A program made the position numbers and the translations under genes. A stretch of DNA of 64,000 bases from JBBIJO01 sp037445895 (GTDB lineage: Bacteria > Bacteroidota > Ignavibacteria > Kapaibacteriales > UBA2268), in assembly GCA_037445895.1 (NCBI GenBank), contig JBBIJO010000002.1, positions 62,001-126,000 on the forward strand. The letters are read 5' to 3'. This document shows positions 53,857-63,674 of this stretch, piece after piece. Numbering within the stretch: the stretch's first letter is position 1; each line of letters opens with the position of its first letter. Below the pieces are notes generated by a model. The model was not told the origin of the DNA. It searched no databases and saw nothing but the letters and a program-made list of their open reading frames with translations.

Positions 53857-56800
53857 TTAATCACTACTGTTTATTTTTCTCTCGCTTAAATATTTATATA
53901 TTTGATATCGTTCTTGAATGTGCTTTTGAGCCAATTCCTCGAGTGTTCGGGCAAGTTCTGGGTTGCTATTCGCAAGCATTCTAAATCGTGTTTCGGAATG
54001 CATATATTGAGAAATTGGAACGCTTGGAGCTTTGGAATCGAGTATTAATGGGTTTTGTCCTTGTTGTCTTAATTCTGGGTTATAACGATATAATATCCAT
54101 TGTCCTGTATCGACAGCAAGTTTGTGTTGGGTCAGCGGTCGGCTCATATCTATCCCATGTGCAATGCAATGGCTATAAGCAATAATAATTGATGGTCCTT
54201 CGTATGCTTCGGCTTCGAGGAAGGCTCGCAAAGTATGTTCATCTTTCGCACCAAATGCAACCGAGGCTACATATACATTACCATAAGACATTGCCATCCA
54301 TCCCAAATCCTTTTTAAATGCAGGCTTACCGTTTGCCGCAAACTTTGCCACAGCCCCAAGCGGTGTTGCTTTCGAAGCTTGACCTCCAGTATTGGAATAA
54401 ACTTCGGTATCCAATACCAAAAGATTTACATCCTTTCCCATAGCGATAACATGGTCTAAACCTCCATAGCCTATATCGTATGCCCAACCATCTCCTCCAA
54501 TTATCCATACACTTTTCTTGACAAGATAATCGGCAATGGTCATTAGTTTCTTCGCTTCCGAAGTATTAATTTCTTTAAGTTTCTCAACAAGCAAGGCAAC
54601 ACGTTCTCGTTGCTCATAAATAGAGGCTTCGTCCTTTTGTTTTGCATTGATTATTTCTTTGACTAACTGTTCACCGACTTGCGAAGCAAGGTTTTTTAAC
54701 AGATTAATCGCAATCTCCTTTTGCTTATCAATTGCTAACCGAAAACCAAAACCAAATTCAGCATTATCTTCGAACAACGAGTTGGACCAAACTGGTCCTC
54801 TTCCGTTTGCATCTTTGGTCCATGGTGTCGTTGGAAGATTACCACCATAAATCGAAGAACAACCTGTTGCATTAGCTATTATTGCCCTATCGCCGAACAA
54901 CTGCGAAACCAACTTCACATAAGGAGTTTCGCCGCATCCCGAACATGCCCCAGAAAACTCGAACAAAGGGCGTTGCAATTGTTGTTGCCGCAAGTTAGTT
55001 ACTTTGATTTTTGTTCTTTCCATATCGGGAATACTCAAGAAGAAGTTCCAATTCTTTGCTTCCTGTTCACGCAAAGGTAATTGTGGCGCCATATTCAAAG
55101 CCTTCAATTTTGGATTTGTTTTATTCTTTACAGGGCACACTTCAACACAAACGCCACAACCTGTGCAATCTTCGGGAGCAATTTGAATCGAATATTTTAA
55201 ACCAGCGAACTCTTTATCCTTTGCATCCATTACTTTAAAAGTCGCCGGTGCGTTTTCAAGATATTTTGGTTCAAATACTTTTATCCGAATAGTTGCATGT
55301 GGGCAAACAAGCGCACATTTTCCACACTGAATACATGTATTCTCGTCCCAAACAGGTATTTCCAAAGCAATATTTCTTTTCTCGTATTGTGTAGTCCCAG
55401 TAGGCCAGGTGCCATCGACAGGGAAAGCACTCACAGGCAAAGTATCGCCACGGAAAGCAATCATTGGGCCTTGAACATTTTTAACAAACGCAGGAGCATA
55501 ATCCGGCACAGGGCTATTAACATCAAACGAAGCAGTAACCTTCTGTGGAATTTCCACTTCATAAAGATTTTCTAAAGTATTGTCAACTGCCTGAATATTC
55601 ATTCGGACGACTTCGTCCCCCTTTTTACCATAGGTGCGAATAATCGACTCTTTAATTGCTTGAATTGCTTGTTCTCGTGGTAAAATCCCCGATATTGCAA
55701 AAAAGCAAACTTGCATTATCGTATTGATTCGTCGTCCCATCCCACTTGCTTCGGCAACTTTTTGTGCATCGATGCAAAAAACACGTATTTTCTTCTCAAT
55801 AATTTGCTTTTGGACACTCGACGGGAAATAATCCCAAACTTTATCCTTTTCAAAAGGAATATTTATCAGAAACGTCCCGCCTTCGACTAAATTATCCAAC
55901 ATATTATACTTTTCGATAAATACGGTTTGGTGACAAGCAACAAAATTTGCATTTGTAATTAAATATGGAGCGTGAATTGGTTCAGGACCAAAACGTAAGT
56001 GCGAAACTGTTAGTGTTCCTGCTTTTCGAGAATCGTAAACGTAATAGCCTTGTGCATAATTGTCTGTATGCTCACCAATAATTTTGACAGAGTTCTTATT
56101 CGCTCCTACGGTTCCGTCGGCACCTAAACCAAAGAACATTGCCCGTATTACTTTATCCGACTCAATCGAAAAATTAGGGTCATAGTCCAAACTTGTAAAT
56201 GTTACATCGTCGACAATCCCAATTGTAAAGTGATTTTTCGGATTTTTCCCCTTTAAATTGTCCAATACAGCTTTAACCATTGCAGGGGTAAATTCTTTCG
56301 ATGAAAGTCCATAACGCCCTCCAACAACTTTAGGCATTGCCTTGAATTTAGCCGAACCCGAGTCCATACTCTCGACCAACGCATGAACTACATCCTGATA
56401 CAAAGGTTCACCAAGCGCACCGGGTTCCTTGGTTCTATCGAGAACTGCGATTGACTTAACCGATGCAGGAATCGCAGCAATGAAATGTTCAAGACTAAAA
56501 GGACGATACAAATGGACTTGGACTACCCCGACCTTTTCATCAAAATTATTTACTAAGTATTTTACAGTTTCACGAGCAGTTTCTGCCCCACTTGCCATAA
56601 TAATTACAATATACTCTGCTTCGGGATGACCATAATAATCGAAAAGATGGTATTGCCTCCCAGTAAGTTGAGCAAACTTATCCATCTGTTTTTGAACTAT
56701 TGCAGGACAATTGATATAGAATCGATTCACTGTTTCTCGATTTTGAAAAAATACATCCGGGTTTTGTGCTGTTCCACGAATAACAGGATGTTCTGGATTT

Positions 56801-57426
56801 AATGAACGTAGCCGATGGGCTTTGACTAAGTCGTCGGATATCATTTCTCTCATAATTTCGTCGGGAACAATTTCAATCTTGTTCTCTTCGTGTGAGGTTC
56901 GGAAACCATCGAAGAAATGAATCATCGGAATACGCGATTCTAATGCAGAAGCATAAGCAATAAGTTCGAGATCCATAACCTCTTGAACCGAACTCGAAGC
57001 CATCATACCAAAGCCTGTTGTGCGTGCAGCCATAACATCGCTATGGTCGCCAAAAATTGACAAGGCGTGGGTTGCCAACGTGCGAGCACTAATATTAAAT
57101 ACTGTTGGGGTAAGTTCACCAGCAATTTTGAACATATTTGGAATTTTCAAAAGTAATCCTTGCGATGCTGTAAAAGTAGTAGTTAGAGCACCAGCTTGCA
57201 AAGCCCCGTGAACAGCACCGGCAGCACCTCCTTCGCTTTGCATTTCGACAACAGTCGGGGTTATGCCCCAAATATTTTTATAACCTTTTGCAGCCCACTC
57301 GTCGCACCATTCTCCCATATTAGAAGATGGAGTAATCGGATAAATAGCAATGACTTCATTAACACGAAAAGCCACATACGCAGCAGCCTCGTTTCCATCC
57401 ATTACAGCAAACTTCTTTTCTTTCAT
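53857..57426 (-). CDS. nifJ: Pyruvate:ferredoxin (flavodoxin) oxidoreductase, single chain
   Basis: 1189 residues, normal length. Order of parts: alpha domain (IYPITPSSNMGEWCDEW), transketolase-C-like domain, gamma domain with FFGLGADGTVGANKNS, a ferredoxin insert with CIQCGKCALVCP and CTGCGVCVEVCP, and the TPP-binding beta domain with SGACSGCGETPYVKL and GDGWAYDIGYGGLDHVIAMG. All cluster and cofactor motifs are intact. It makes acetyl-CoA, CO2 and reduced ferredoxin from pyruvate, or the reverse. With korAB it points to ferredoxin-linked central carbon metabolism. Confidence 0.96.
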   Translation of the reverse strand: MKEKKFAVMDGNEAAAYVAFRVNEVIAIYPITPSSNMGEWCDEWAAKGYKNIWGITPTVVEMQSEGGAAGAVHGALQAGALTTTFTASQGLLLKIPNMFKIAGELTPTVFNISARTLATHALSIFGDHSDVMAARTTGFGMMASSSVQEVMDLELIAYASALESRIPMIHFFDGFRTSHEENKIEIVPDEIMREMISDDLVKAHRLRSLNPEHPVIRGTAQNPDVFFQNRETVNRFYINCPAIVQKQMDKFAQLTGRQYHLFDYYGHPEAEYIVIIMASGAETARETVKYLVNNFDEKVGVVQVHLYRPFSLEHFIAAIPASVKSIAVLDRTKEPGALGEPLYQDVVHALVESMDSGSAKFKAMPKVVGGRYGLSSKEFTPAMVKAVLDNLKGKNPKNHFTIGIVDDVTFTSLDYDPNFSIESDKVIRAMFFGLGADGTVGANKNSVKIIGEHTDNYAQGYYVYDSRKAGTLTVSHLRFGPEPIHAPYLITNANFVACHQTVFIEKYNMLDNLVEGGTFLINIPFEKDKVWDYFPSSVQKQIIEKKIRVFCIDAQKVAEASGMGRRINTIMQVCFFAISGILPREQAIQAIKESIIRTYGKKGDEVVRMNIQAVDNTLENLYEVEIPQKVTASFDVNSPVPDYAPAFVKNVQGPMIAFRGDTLPVSAFPVDGTWPTGTTQYEKRNIALEIPVWDENTCIQCGKCALVCPHATIRIKVFEPKYLENAPATFKVMDAKDKEFAGLKYSIQIAPEDCTGCGVCVEVCPVKNKTNPKLKALNMAPQLPLREQEAKNWNFFLSIPDMERTKIKVTNLRQQQLQRPLFEFSGACSGCGETPYVKLVSQLFGDRAIIANATGCSSIYGGNLPTTPWTKDANGRGPVWSNSLFEDNAEFGFGFRLAIDKQKEIAINLLKNLASQVGEQLVKEIINAKQKDEASIYEQRERVALLVEKLKEINTSEAKKLMTIADYLVKKSVWIIGGDGWAYDIGYGGLDHVIAMGKDVNLLVLDTEVYSNTGGQASKATPLGAVAKFAANGKPAFKKDLGWMAMSYGNVYVASVAFGAKDEHTLRAFLEAEAYEGPSIIIAYSHCIAHGIDMSRPLTQHKLAVDTGQWILYRYNPELRQQGQNPLILDSKAPSVPISQYMHSETRFRMLANSNPELARTLEELAQKHIQERYQIYKYLSERKINSSD

Positions 57427-57551
57427 ATTTTTCTTTTTCCTAAAAATAAAAACAATGGAATTACAAACTTATTAATAAAATAGTATTATTGAAAGGATTA
57501 ATTATATTTTGATTTTCCTTTGTATTTGTTTACAGAATTACTGCGGCACAA

Positions 57552-58436
57552 CTACTTCCGTTTCCTGCTCTTCTTGGTAAACTTTTTGTAACCAGAATGT
57601 TTTTGATTGGTAGTCTTACGAGTTTTCTTATTTTTCGAAGGTTGGAATTTTTGTTTCTCAGATAGAAATCCATAGTCGAAATTAGAAGGATGGGTGCTCC
57701 TACTCTGGGTTTTCTCTTCTAAATACTCTTCTTCGACTCCAATTGGAGATCCATCGAAACAAACAACGAACTCACCTTTGAATTTGGAATTTTTAAATTT
57801 TTCGTAAAGCTCTTCGAAACTCCCATAATGATGTGTTTCGAACGGAAAAGTCAAATTACAGCCAATGTAGGCGCGGCGGTCGGGCATTATCTTTACAGCG
57901 GATTCCAGCAAAGGAACGAGTCGGTACGGAGTTTCGAATAAAACTACTGTCCGCTTTTCTGTGCTAAGTCGCTTCAATTGGAGAATCCGTTCTTCTTTTT
58001 TCCTACTTAAAAACCCAGCATACAAAAATTGATCTAAAGAGAATCCACTTCGAACAAGCGCTGTCATCAGACTCGTAACTCCGGGAATAACTTTTATTGA
58101 AATTTCGCTCCTAATGCAAGATTGCACCAGGAGTAAGCCAGGGTCGGCAAAAACCGGCGTCCCCCCATCACAAATTAAAGCAATATTCTTACCCTTTTTT
58201 AAAAGACCAATAATTTCAGGGGTTTTCGTTGCCTCGTTTTGTTCATTCAAAAGTTCCATTCTTTGCGAAAGGTTATATTTATGTAATACGCGTGCTCCAA
58301 CTTTCGGCTCTTCGCATACAACAATGTCAACAGACTTTAGAACTTTCAAAGCCCTTATAGTAATGTCATCATCGTTACCAATAGGAATCGACACAATATA
58401 CAATGTACCGAATTTAATTTCTTCTTTTTTTATCAT
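57552..58436 (-). CDS. rsmI: 16S rRNA (cytidine1402-2'-O)-methyltransferase with a basic C-terminal tail
   Basis: 294 residues. The tetrapyrrole-methylase-like fold is clear: LYIVSIPIGNDDDITIRALK, VCEEPKVGARVL, LICDGGTPVFADPGLLLVQ and FETPYRLVPLLES. It methylates the ribose of C1402 in 16S rRNA. After residue about 228 an unusual 66-residue tail follows, ending in a run of Lys, Arg and Thr (for example KNKKTRKTTNQ and KKFTKKSRKRK), probably for RNA contact. The ATG overlaps the alr stop (ATGA). Confidence 0.92.
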   Translation of the reverse strand: MIKKEEIKFGTLYIVSIPIGNDDDITIRALKVLKSVDIVVCEEPKVGARVLHKYNLSQRMELLNEQNEATKTPEIIGLLKKGKNIALICDGGTPVFADPGLLLVQSCIRSEISIKVIPGVTSLMTALVRSGFSLDQFLYAGFLSRKKEERILQLKRLSTEKRTVVLFETPYRLVPLLESAVKIMPDRRAYIGCNLTFPFETHHYGSFEELYEKFKNSKFKGEFVVCFDGSPIGVEEEYLEEKTQSRSTHPSNFDYGFLSEKQKFQPSKNKKTRKTTNQKHSGYKKFTKKSRKRK

Positions 58437-59551
58437 TTCTCTTTACCATTTCTTGAAAAAATTCTTGGAACTCTATCGGAAATCGCGGTTAAAACTTCGT
58501 AAACAATTGTTCCCATTTGGTTTGCAATTTCGAATCCAGTGATGGATTCATTTCCTTGCCGCCCAATAAAAACAACTTCGTCGCCTATTCGAACATCATC
58601 CCATCCAATTTCGACCATAATTTCGTCCATACAAATTCCCCCAACAACTTTATATCTTTTGCCATTAATAAGGCAAAATAGAGTTGAAGACAAATTCCGA
58701 AATAATCCATCTGCGTATCCAATTGGAACAGTTACAACGTTTGTATCCTTTTGGGCAACGAATCTACGTCCATAGCCAACAGTTTCGCCGCAAGTAATCT
58801 TTCGTTTTGAAACCACCCTAGAATGCAATTCCATTACAGGCCGAAAATCATTTTGCAAAGAGGGGATTCCATTCGGAACGTAACCATATATGACCAAACC
58901 CGGACGCACAGCATTGAACCAAGATTCTGGCAACGAAAACAGCGCTCCGCTATTTGCAATATGAGTAATTTCAAAGCTGAAACCATACTCTTGCAACTCA
59001 TCGACAATATTATTAAACTTATCTAATTGCAATTTTGCATAGGAAACATCGCTTTCCGATGTAGCAAAATGGCTCATTAAGCCAACAATATCAATGTTAG
59101 GCAATTTTTTGCTTTCCTTCATTAATTCAACAGCAAAATTCGGGGAAATACCGTCGCGCCCTAAGCCAGTATCAACGTAAAGATGCAACCTTGCTCTTTT
59201 GCCTTGTCGGGAAGCATAAGATGAAATCTTTCGGGCAACTTCAATGGTTTCGAAAGAATAATCTAAATTATAATCGATGCAAGGCTCTATTGAATTATCA
59301 TTTTCCGGAACTAACACTAAAATAGGAATTTCGACCCCAGCTTTTCGTAGGGCAATTCCTTCGGTAACAAATGCCACGGCAAGATATTCGATACCAAATT
59401 CTTCGAGCGACCTTCCAACCTCGATTAGACTATGTCCATATGCATTGGCTTTTACAACTCCAATGATTTTTCTACTCCCAACAATTGTTCTAATCTTCTG
59501 ATAATTATGGTAAAGATTATCTAAATCTATCTTTGCAAATGTTGTCCTCAT
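58433..59551 (-). CDS. alr: Alanine racemase
   Basis: 372 residues. The PLP lysine is in VVKANAYGHSLIEV near residue 34; HLYVDTGLGRDGI and the second catalytic tyrosine segment CGETVGYGRRFVA are intact, as is the C-terminal beta domain with GICMDEIMVEIG. It makes D-alanine for peptidoglycan. It is 23 bases after the coiled-coil gene and overlaps rsmI, so it is part of the pheT-to-rsmI unit. Confidence 0.95.
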   Translation of the reverse strand: MRTTFAKIDLDNLYHNYQKIRTIVGSRKIIGVVKANAYGHSLIEVGRSLEEFGIEYLAVAFVTEGIALRKAGVEIPILVLVPENDNSIEPCIDYNLDYSFETIEVARKISSYASRQGKRARLHLYVDTGLGRDGISPNFAVELMKESKKLPNIDIVGLMSHFATSESDVSYAKLQLDKFNNIVDELQEYGFSFEITHIANSGALFSLPESWFNAVRPGLVIYGYVPNGIPSLQNDFRPVMELHSRVVSKRKITCGETVGYGRRFVAQKDTNVVTVPIGYADGLFRNLSSTLFCLINGKRYKVVGGICMDEIMVEIGWDDVRIGDEVVFIGRQGNESITGFEIANQMGTIVYEVLTAISDRVPRIFSRNGKEK

Positions 59552-59574
59552 TATACTATAAAAAATCTGCTTTG

Positions 59575-60885
59575 TTAACTATAAATTTCAAGGATTTTAT
59601 CAACTTTTCCTATCAAGGATTCAACTTTATCGATAAGGAGTTTTTTAGTTACTTCTTTGTCGCGTAACGTTACTTTTAAATTTAGAAGTTCGGAATTTAC
59701 TATTCCAAATTCTTTGGCTTTTTCGTTTAGAAGAATCCCAAGGTTTTCTTTTTGCCGTTCGAATTCAAGGATTTTCTCTTGTAAGTCTGCTTTTTCCTTC
59801 AATAAGCGATATACTTTTCGCTCGAGTTCAACTTTTTCGTCGGCAACTTGGCTCATAAGTTCTTTAATTTCTTTGTTTACCTGACGAAGCGAGTTAGCAT
59901 CGCTTTGGATTCTATAAAATTCTCGCTTGTATTGAAGAAGTTCAGAAACCTTCTGTTCTTTCTCCTCGCTTTTTTGTATTAAACTACTAATTTCGTTTTG
60001 CAAATTTTGATTTTGTTCCTTCAACTGTTGTATTTCTGCATTTAGTAAGTCAACCTGATTTGAAAGTTCGTCAATCGAAGCACGATATACTTCAATTTCT
60101 TTTGCAATCGATTCCATTTCAGAGCGCTTTTGTTCAAGAAGACTCGTTGTTTTTTCCAACTCTTGTTCAAGGATTAAGTTCCTTTGAACATAAGCTTTGG
60201 ATTCTTCGATGCTCCGAGCAAGTTCATCATTCTCTCGAGTTAATTCCAAAAGCTTTTGATTCTGCTGCTCAAAAGGAAATTCATTCTCTTGCTTCTCTTG
60301 TATAAGTTGTTCTATTTGGGCTTTAAGTTCTTGATTGATTTTTTCTGTTTCCTCCATTCGAGTAGATCTACTTATCCAATCATTTATTTGGTTTTCTAAA
60401 TCCAAAATTTTATTCCTCATCTCGTCAATAATAAGGTCCTTTCTCGAAAGTTCGTCCAATACAGATTCATATTCCTTTTGTAGAGTTTCGGTCTTGGATT
60501 CGTAACTCGAAGCAACAAAAAGTGTGCTGTCGGCAACCCGAGTCGATTGTAGTAAGTCTTGTTCTCGTTTTATCAATCTTTCAATTTCATTATTTAATCG
60601 CAAATTTTCGGCTTCGAGTTCGGTGACTCTTTCTCTATTTCCTGGTTCTTCTTGTCGTAAATCTAAAACAAGTCGTTCCAAATCTTCAATACGTTTTGTT
60701 GACTGTTCATTCTCGTAGTTCAATCGTATGTTTTCATCGCGAATTACTTTAAATTGCTCGCTTTGGCGTTGATATTTATCTACGAATCCACGAATTGCAT
60801 TCCAAAGATTATCGACAACAATCCGAACACTCTCGGATGGTTCGATATTCTGCGTTTCAAATAACTCTTCCATTGGAGTTTCCAT
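59575..60885 (-). CDS. Long coiled-coil protein downstream of pheT
   Basis: 436 residues, nearly all heptad-like: Glu, Gln, Lys and Leu dominate from residue 30 to the end (for example ENERLNNEIERLIK-like and QLKEQNQNLQNEISSLIQ). The N-terminus SVRIVVDNLWNAIRGFVDKY and the C-terminus LIDKVESLIGKVDKILEIYS look like short docking helices. No enzyme or membrane segment. In Bacteroidota a coiled-coil gene and zapA commonly follow pheT, so this may be a divisome-associated (ZapB-like) or scaffold protein; that is inference from position. Three bases separate it from pheT. Confidence 0.6.
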   Translation of the reverse strand: METPMEELFETQNIEPSESVRIVVDNLWNAIRGFVDKYQRQSEQFKVIRDENIRLNYENEQSTKRIEDLERLVLDLRQEEPGNRERVTELEAENLRLNNEIERLIKREQDLLQSTRVADSTLFVASSYESKTETLQKEYESVLDELSRKDLIIDEMRNKILDLENQINDWISRSTRMEETEKINQELKAQIEQLIQEKQENEFPFEQQNQKLLELTRENDELARSIEESKAYVQRNLILEQELEKTTSLLEQKRSEMESIAKEIEVYRASIDELSNQVDLLNAEIQQLKEQNQNLQNEISSLIQKSEEKEQKVSELLQYKREFYRIQSDANSLRQVNKEIKELMSQVADEKVELERKVYRLLKEKADLQEKILEFERQKENLGILLNEKAKEFGIVNSELLNLKVTLRDKEVTKKLLIDKVESLIGKVDKILEIYS

Positions 60886-60888
60886 TTA

Positions 60889-63309
60889 TTAAAAAACTCT
60901 TAATTGCCCATTCAAATTAATTTTAATTTCTTCGACAATTTTGTAAATCCAATCATCTATTTCTTCGTCGATTAATGTTCGTTCAAATGAATTAAAAAAC
61001 AAAGCAAATGCCAAACTTTTTTTCCCTTCTCCTAAATTTTTACCTTTATAAACATCGAAAAGAACTATGCGCCGCAGTTCCGCTCCACCCTTGCTTTGAA
61101 TAATTTTTTCAACCTCTTTGGCTGGGATTTGCTCGTCGAGAACAAAGGCTAAATCACGCCGAACTACTGGATAAGGAGAAATCTTCTCGTATTTATTGGT
61201 TCGCATTTCTAAATTATACAGAAAATCCATATCAAAAAGAGCAAGAAAGGCGTCCCCTTCTATCCCGAATTCTTTCAAAAGCTTCTTGGAAATTCCGCCA
61301 AATTCACAAAATTCCTTCCCTTCGAGTGCCAAACACATCGATTCAGAAGAATAAATATTACTATTGGATAACTTTTCGATTGTGCAATTCCCAATTTTAA
61401 ACTGCATAATGAAATCCTGAACAATACCTTTTATGTCGAAAAAATCAACTTTTCGATGAGGCATACCCCATTGGAAAGGATATGCGTTACCACAAATAGC
61501 AATCGACAGGACTTCCTTTTCTTCGACTCCTTCGATAAATCTCGTATGGTTTTTAGTTTTGTAGAAAATTTTACCAACCTCAAAAATCCTTAAATCGGGT
61601 TTACCAACGCGAATATTATACCCAATAGCTTCAAGCAAAATAGGAACGATCGAAGGCCGCATTATCGATAGTTCTTCGCCCAAAGGATTACTCAACTCAA
61701 TGAAATCATCCCCAATAATCAGCTTTGTTTTCTGCGGACTATACAAGTTTTGTGTCAATAACTCTGTAAATCCGCGAGCAACAAAATATTCTCGAACTTG
61801 GTTACGTAGTTTAGGAACAGAAAGATTTTCGCCGATTTTTTCGCCTTCGTAAGTAATAGAATAGCTTGTATTCTCGGGAACATTGTCGTATCCATAGAAG
61901 CGAGCCACTTCTTCGACCAAATCGATTTCCGATGAAACATCGACGCGATGCAAAGGAACATCGAAAACTGCTCTTTTATTGTCTGTTTCAACCGTGGTAA
62001 ATCCAAGTGAATTTAGAATCCCGGTCATTTTACTATCGGGGATATTCATTCCTATAATTTCGCGGGCGCGTTCGAAACGGAAATCGACCTTTTTCCGTTC
62101 AATTTTTTTCGGATAAGAATCTATTCTTCCTTTCAGCAAAATACCCTTGGATAGTTGTGCAATTAGCTGGGCAGCTCTCTCGAGAGCAACAGGGACGCTG
62201 TCGATATCTATCCCTCGTTCAAAACGATACGAAGATTCGCTATTTAACATTAACTTTTTAGAAGTCTTTCGAATCGACGAAGGCAAAAAATAGGCAGACT
62301 CGAGCAAAACATTCTTTGTAGTCGGCGAAATTTCGCTATTCTCGCCTCCCATCACTCCAGCAATCGCAACTGGTTTTTGGGCATCACAAATCATCAATAC
62401 CGAAGAGTCCAAAACCCTTTCCTTGCCATCGATAGTTATGAATTTTTCGCCATCGAAAGCTGTTCTAACAATGATTTTCTTGCCAAAAATACAGTCATAA
62501 TCGAACGAATGCAAGGGCTGTCCCAACTCCATCATTACATAATTAGTAACGTCAACTATTGTATTGATTGGACGCAATCCCATCATTATCAAGCGATTTT
62601 TCAACCAACGAGGTGATTCTGTTACTTGCACACCCTCTATTATTCGAGCTGTATAACGCAGGCATTTCTCTGTGTCGATAACTTCAACAGAAATCATCTC
62701 TTCGATATTTTTTGTTGCTTCTTCTTTTATTTCTATCTTGGGAAAAGAAAGTTTTTTGCCCAGATATGCAGAAAGTTCACGCACAACTCCGATATGGCTT
62801 AAACAGTCGGCTCTGTTCGGTGTAATTCCAATTTCGAAAACTACATCATTCAATCCATAATATTCAGCAAAATCACTACCTATTGGGGCATCCGGTGGAA
62901 GCACACAAATTCCACTATCGTCATCCCCAATTTCTAATTCACTTTCACTACATATCATCCCTTCGGAGCGAAAATCGCCAAAACTTTTCGGTTCAATCTT
63001 AATCGAACGTCCCGGGAGAATTGCTTCGGGCAAGGCAACAACAACATTCTGTCCAACTGCAACATTAGGCGCACCACAAACTATATCTACTATACTCGAA
63101 CCAATATCCACTTTACATAGGAAAAGTTTACTGTCTGCATTTAATTTATTGCATTCTACAACTTTTCCAACAACAAAATTTCTGTATTTCGAGCCAAAGT
63201 AGATTACTTCCTCGACCTCGAGACCAAGTTTTGTAAGCATTTCTGCAACTTCCTCGGGCGTTTCATTCAATTCAATGAATTCACTCAAAAGACTACGAAC
63301 AATTTTCAT
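60889..63309 (-). CDS. pheT: Phenylalanyl-tRNA synthetase beta subunit
   Basis: 806 residues, standard length. Domain order: N-terminal, EMAP-type tRNA-binding domain (VVGKVVECNKLNADSKLFLC and VCGAPNVAVGQ), B3/B4 editing region, B5 (DSPKKI-like region around residue 410), catalytic-like domain and C-terminal anticodon-binding FDX-ACB domain (SPYPVVRRDLAFVLDEQIP to the end). With PheS it charges tRNA-Phe. pheS is not adjacent: the upstream neighbour is a divergent gene. ATG at 63309. Confidence 0.96.
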   Translation of the reverse strand: MKIVRSLLSEFIELNETPEEVAEMLTKLGLEVEEVIYFGSKYRNFVVGKVVECNKLNADSKLFLCKVDIGSSIVDIVCGAPNVAVGQNVVVALPEAILPGRSIKIEPKSFGDFRSEGMICSESELEIGDDDSGICVLPPDAPIGSDFAEYYGLNDVVFEIGITPNRADCLSHIGVVRELSAYLGKKLSFPKIEIKEEATKNIEEMISVEVIDTEKCLRYTARIIEGVQVTESPRWLKNRLIMMGLRPINTIVDVTNYVMMELGQPLHSFDYDCIFGKKIIVRTAFDGEKFITIDGKERVLDSSVLMICDAQKPVAIAGVMGGENSEISPTTKNVLLESAYFLPSSIRKTSKKLMLNSESSYRFERGIDIDSVPVALERAAQLIAQLSKGILLKGRIDSYPKKIERKKVDFRFERAREIIGMNIPDSKMTGILNSLGFTTVETDNKRAVFDVPLHRVDVSSEIDLVEEVARFYGYDNVPENTSYSITYEGEKIGENLSVPKLRNQVREYFVARGFTELLTQNLYSPQKTKLIIGDDFIELSNPLGEELSIMRPSIVPILLEAIGYNIRVGKPDLRIFEVGKIFYKTKNHTRFIEGVEEKEVLSIAICGNAYPFQWGMPHRKVDFFDIKGIVQDFIMQFKIGNCTIEKLSNSNIYSSESMCLALEGKEFCEFGGISKKLLKEFGIEGDAFLALFDMDFLYNLEMRTNKYEKISPYPVVRRDLAFVLDEQIPAKEVEKIIQSKGGAELRRIVLFDVYKGKNLGEGKKSLAFALFFNSFERTLIDEEIDDWIYKIVEEIKINLNGQLRVF

Positions 63310-63674
63310 ATTTTCGATTGAATATTAGAATTCAAATTTGCAAATTAACTATTTTATTCGTAAATAACTCTATAAGGATAAGAGTTGGGTTGTGCCAATA
63401 CACCAACCTACTATGGAACCATTTTAGATTTTATCTAAAAAAGTCGAAAATTTTTGAGAACACAAAGTTTGCATTTTTTTTCCCTTTTGTATTTCGAACG
63501 AAGTTACCTACCAGTCTTCGTAATCATTTGAAATATTTACAAATACAATTAAAAATGATTTAAAAGAAATCAACTTAATCTATATTAATATTTATATGCA
63601 CTTTTTCAATGTTATAAACTTTTGTTATATTGCATTTAACTTTTGTATAAATATGCTGTTTGGGAGACAGCTTT
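63310..63674. other. Divergent intergenic region with a cluster of short hairpins
   Basis: 365 bases between pheT (minus) and the partial outer-membrane gene (plus). No gene. Within 63366-63440 lie three inverted repeats: AACTCT/AGAGTT (63366-63371 and 63381-63386), GGTTGTG/CACCAACC with one bulge (63388-63408), and TTTTAGAT/ATCTAAAA (63422-63440, perfect, three-base loop). They fall in the likely leader of pheT, about 60-130 bases before its start. The rest is AT-rich and includes a possible promoter for the right-hand gene. Confidence 0.45.
63622..63651 (+). promoter_or_regulatory. Possible promoter of the right-hand gene
   Basis: TTGTTA (63622-63627), 18 bases, TATAAA (63646-63651), with the start codon 24 bases further on. 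The match to a sigma-70-like promoter is fair, but the region is AT-rich, so this is tentative. Confidence 0.3.
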
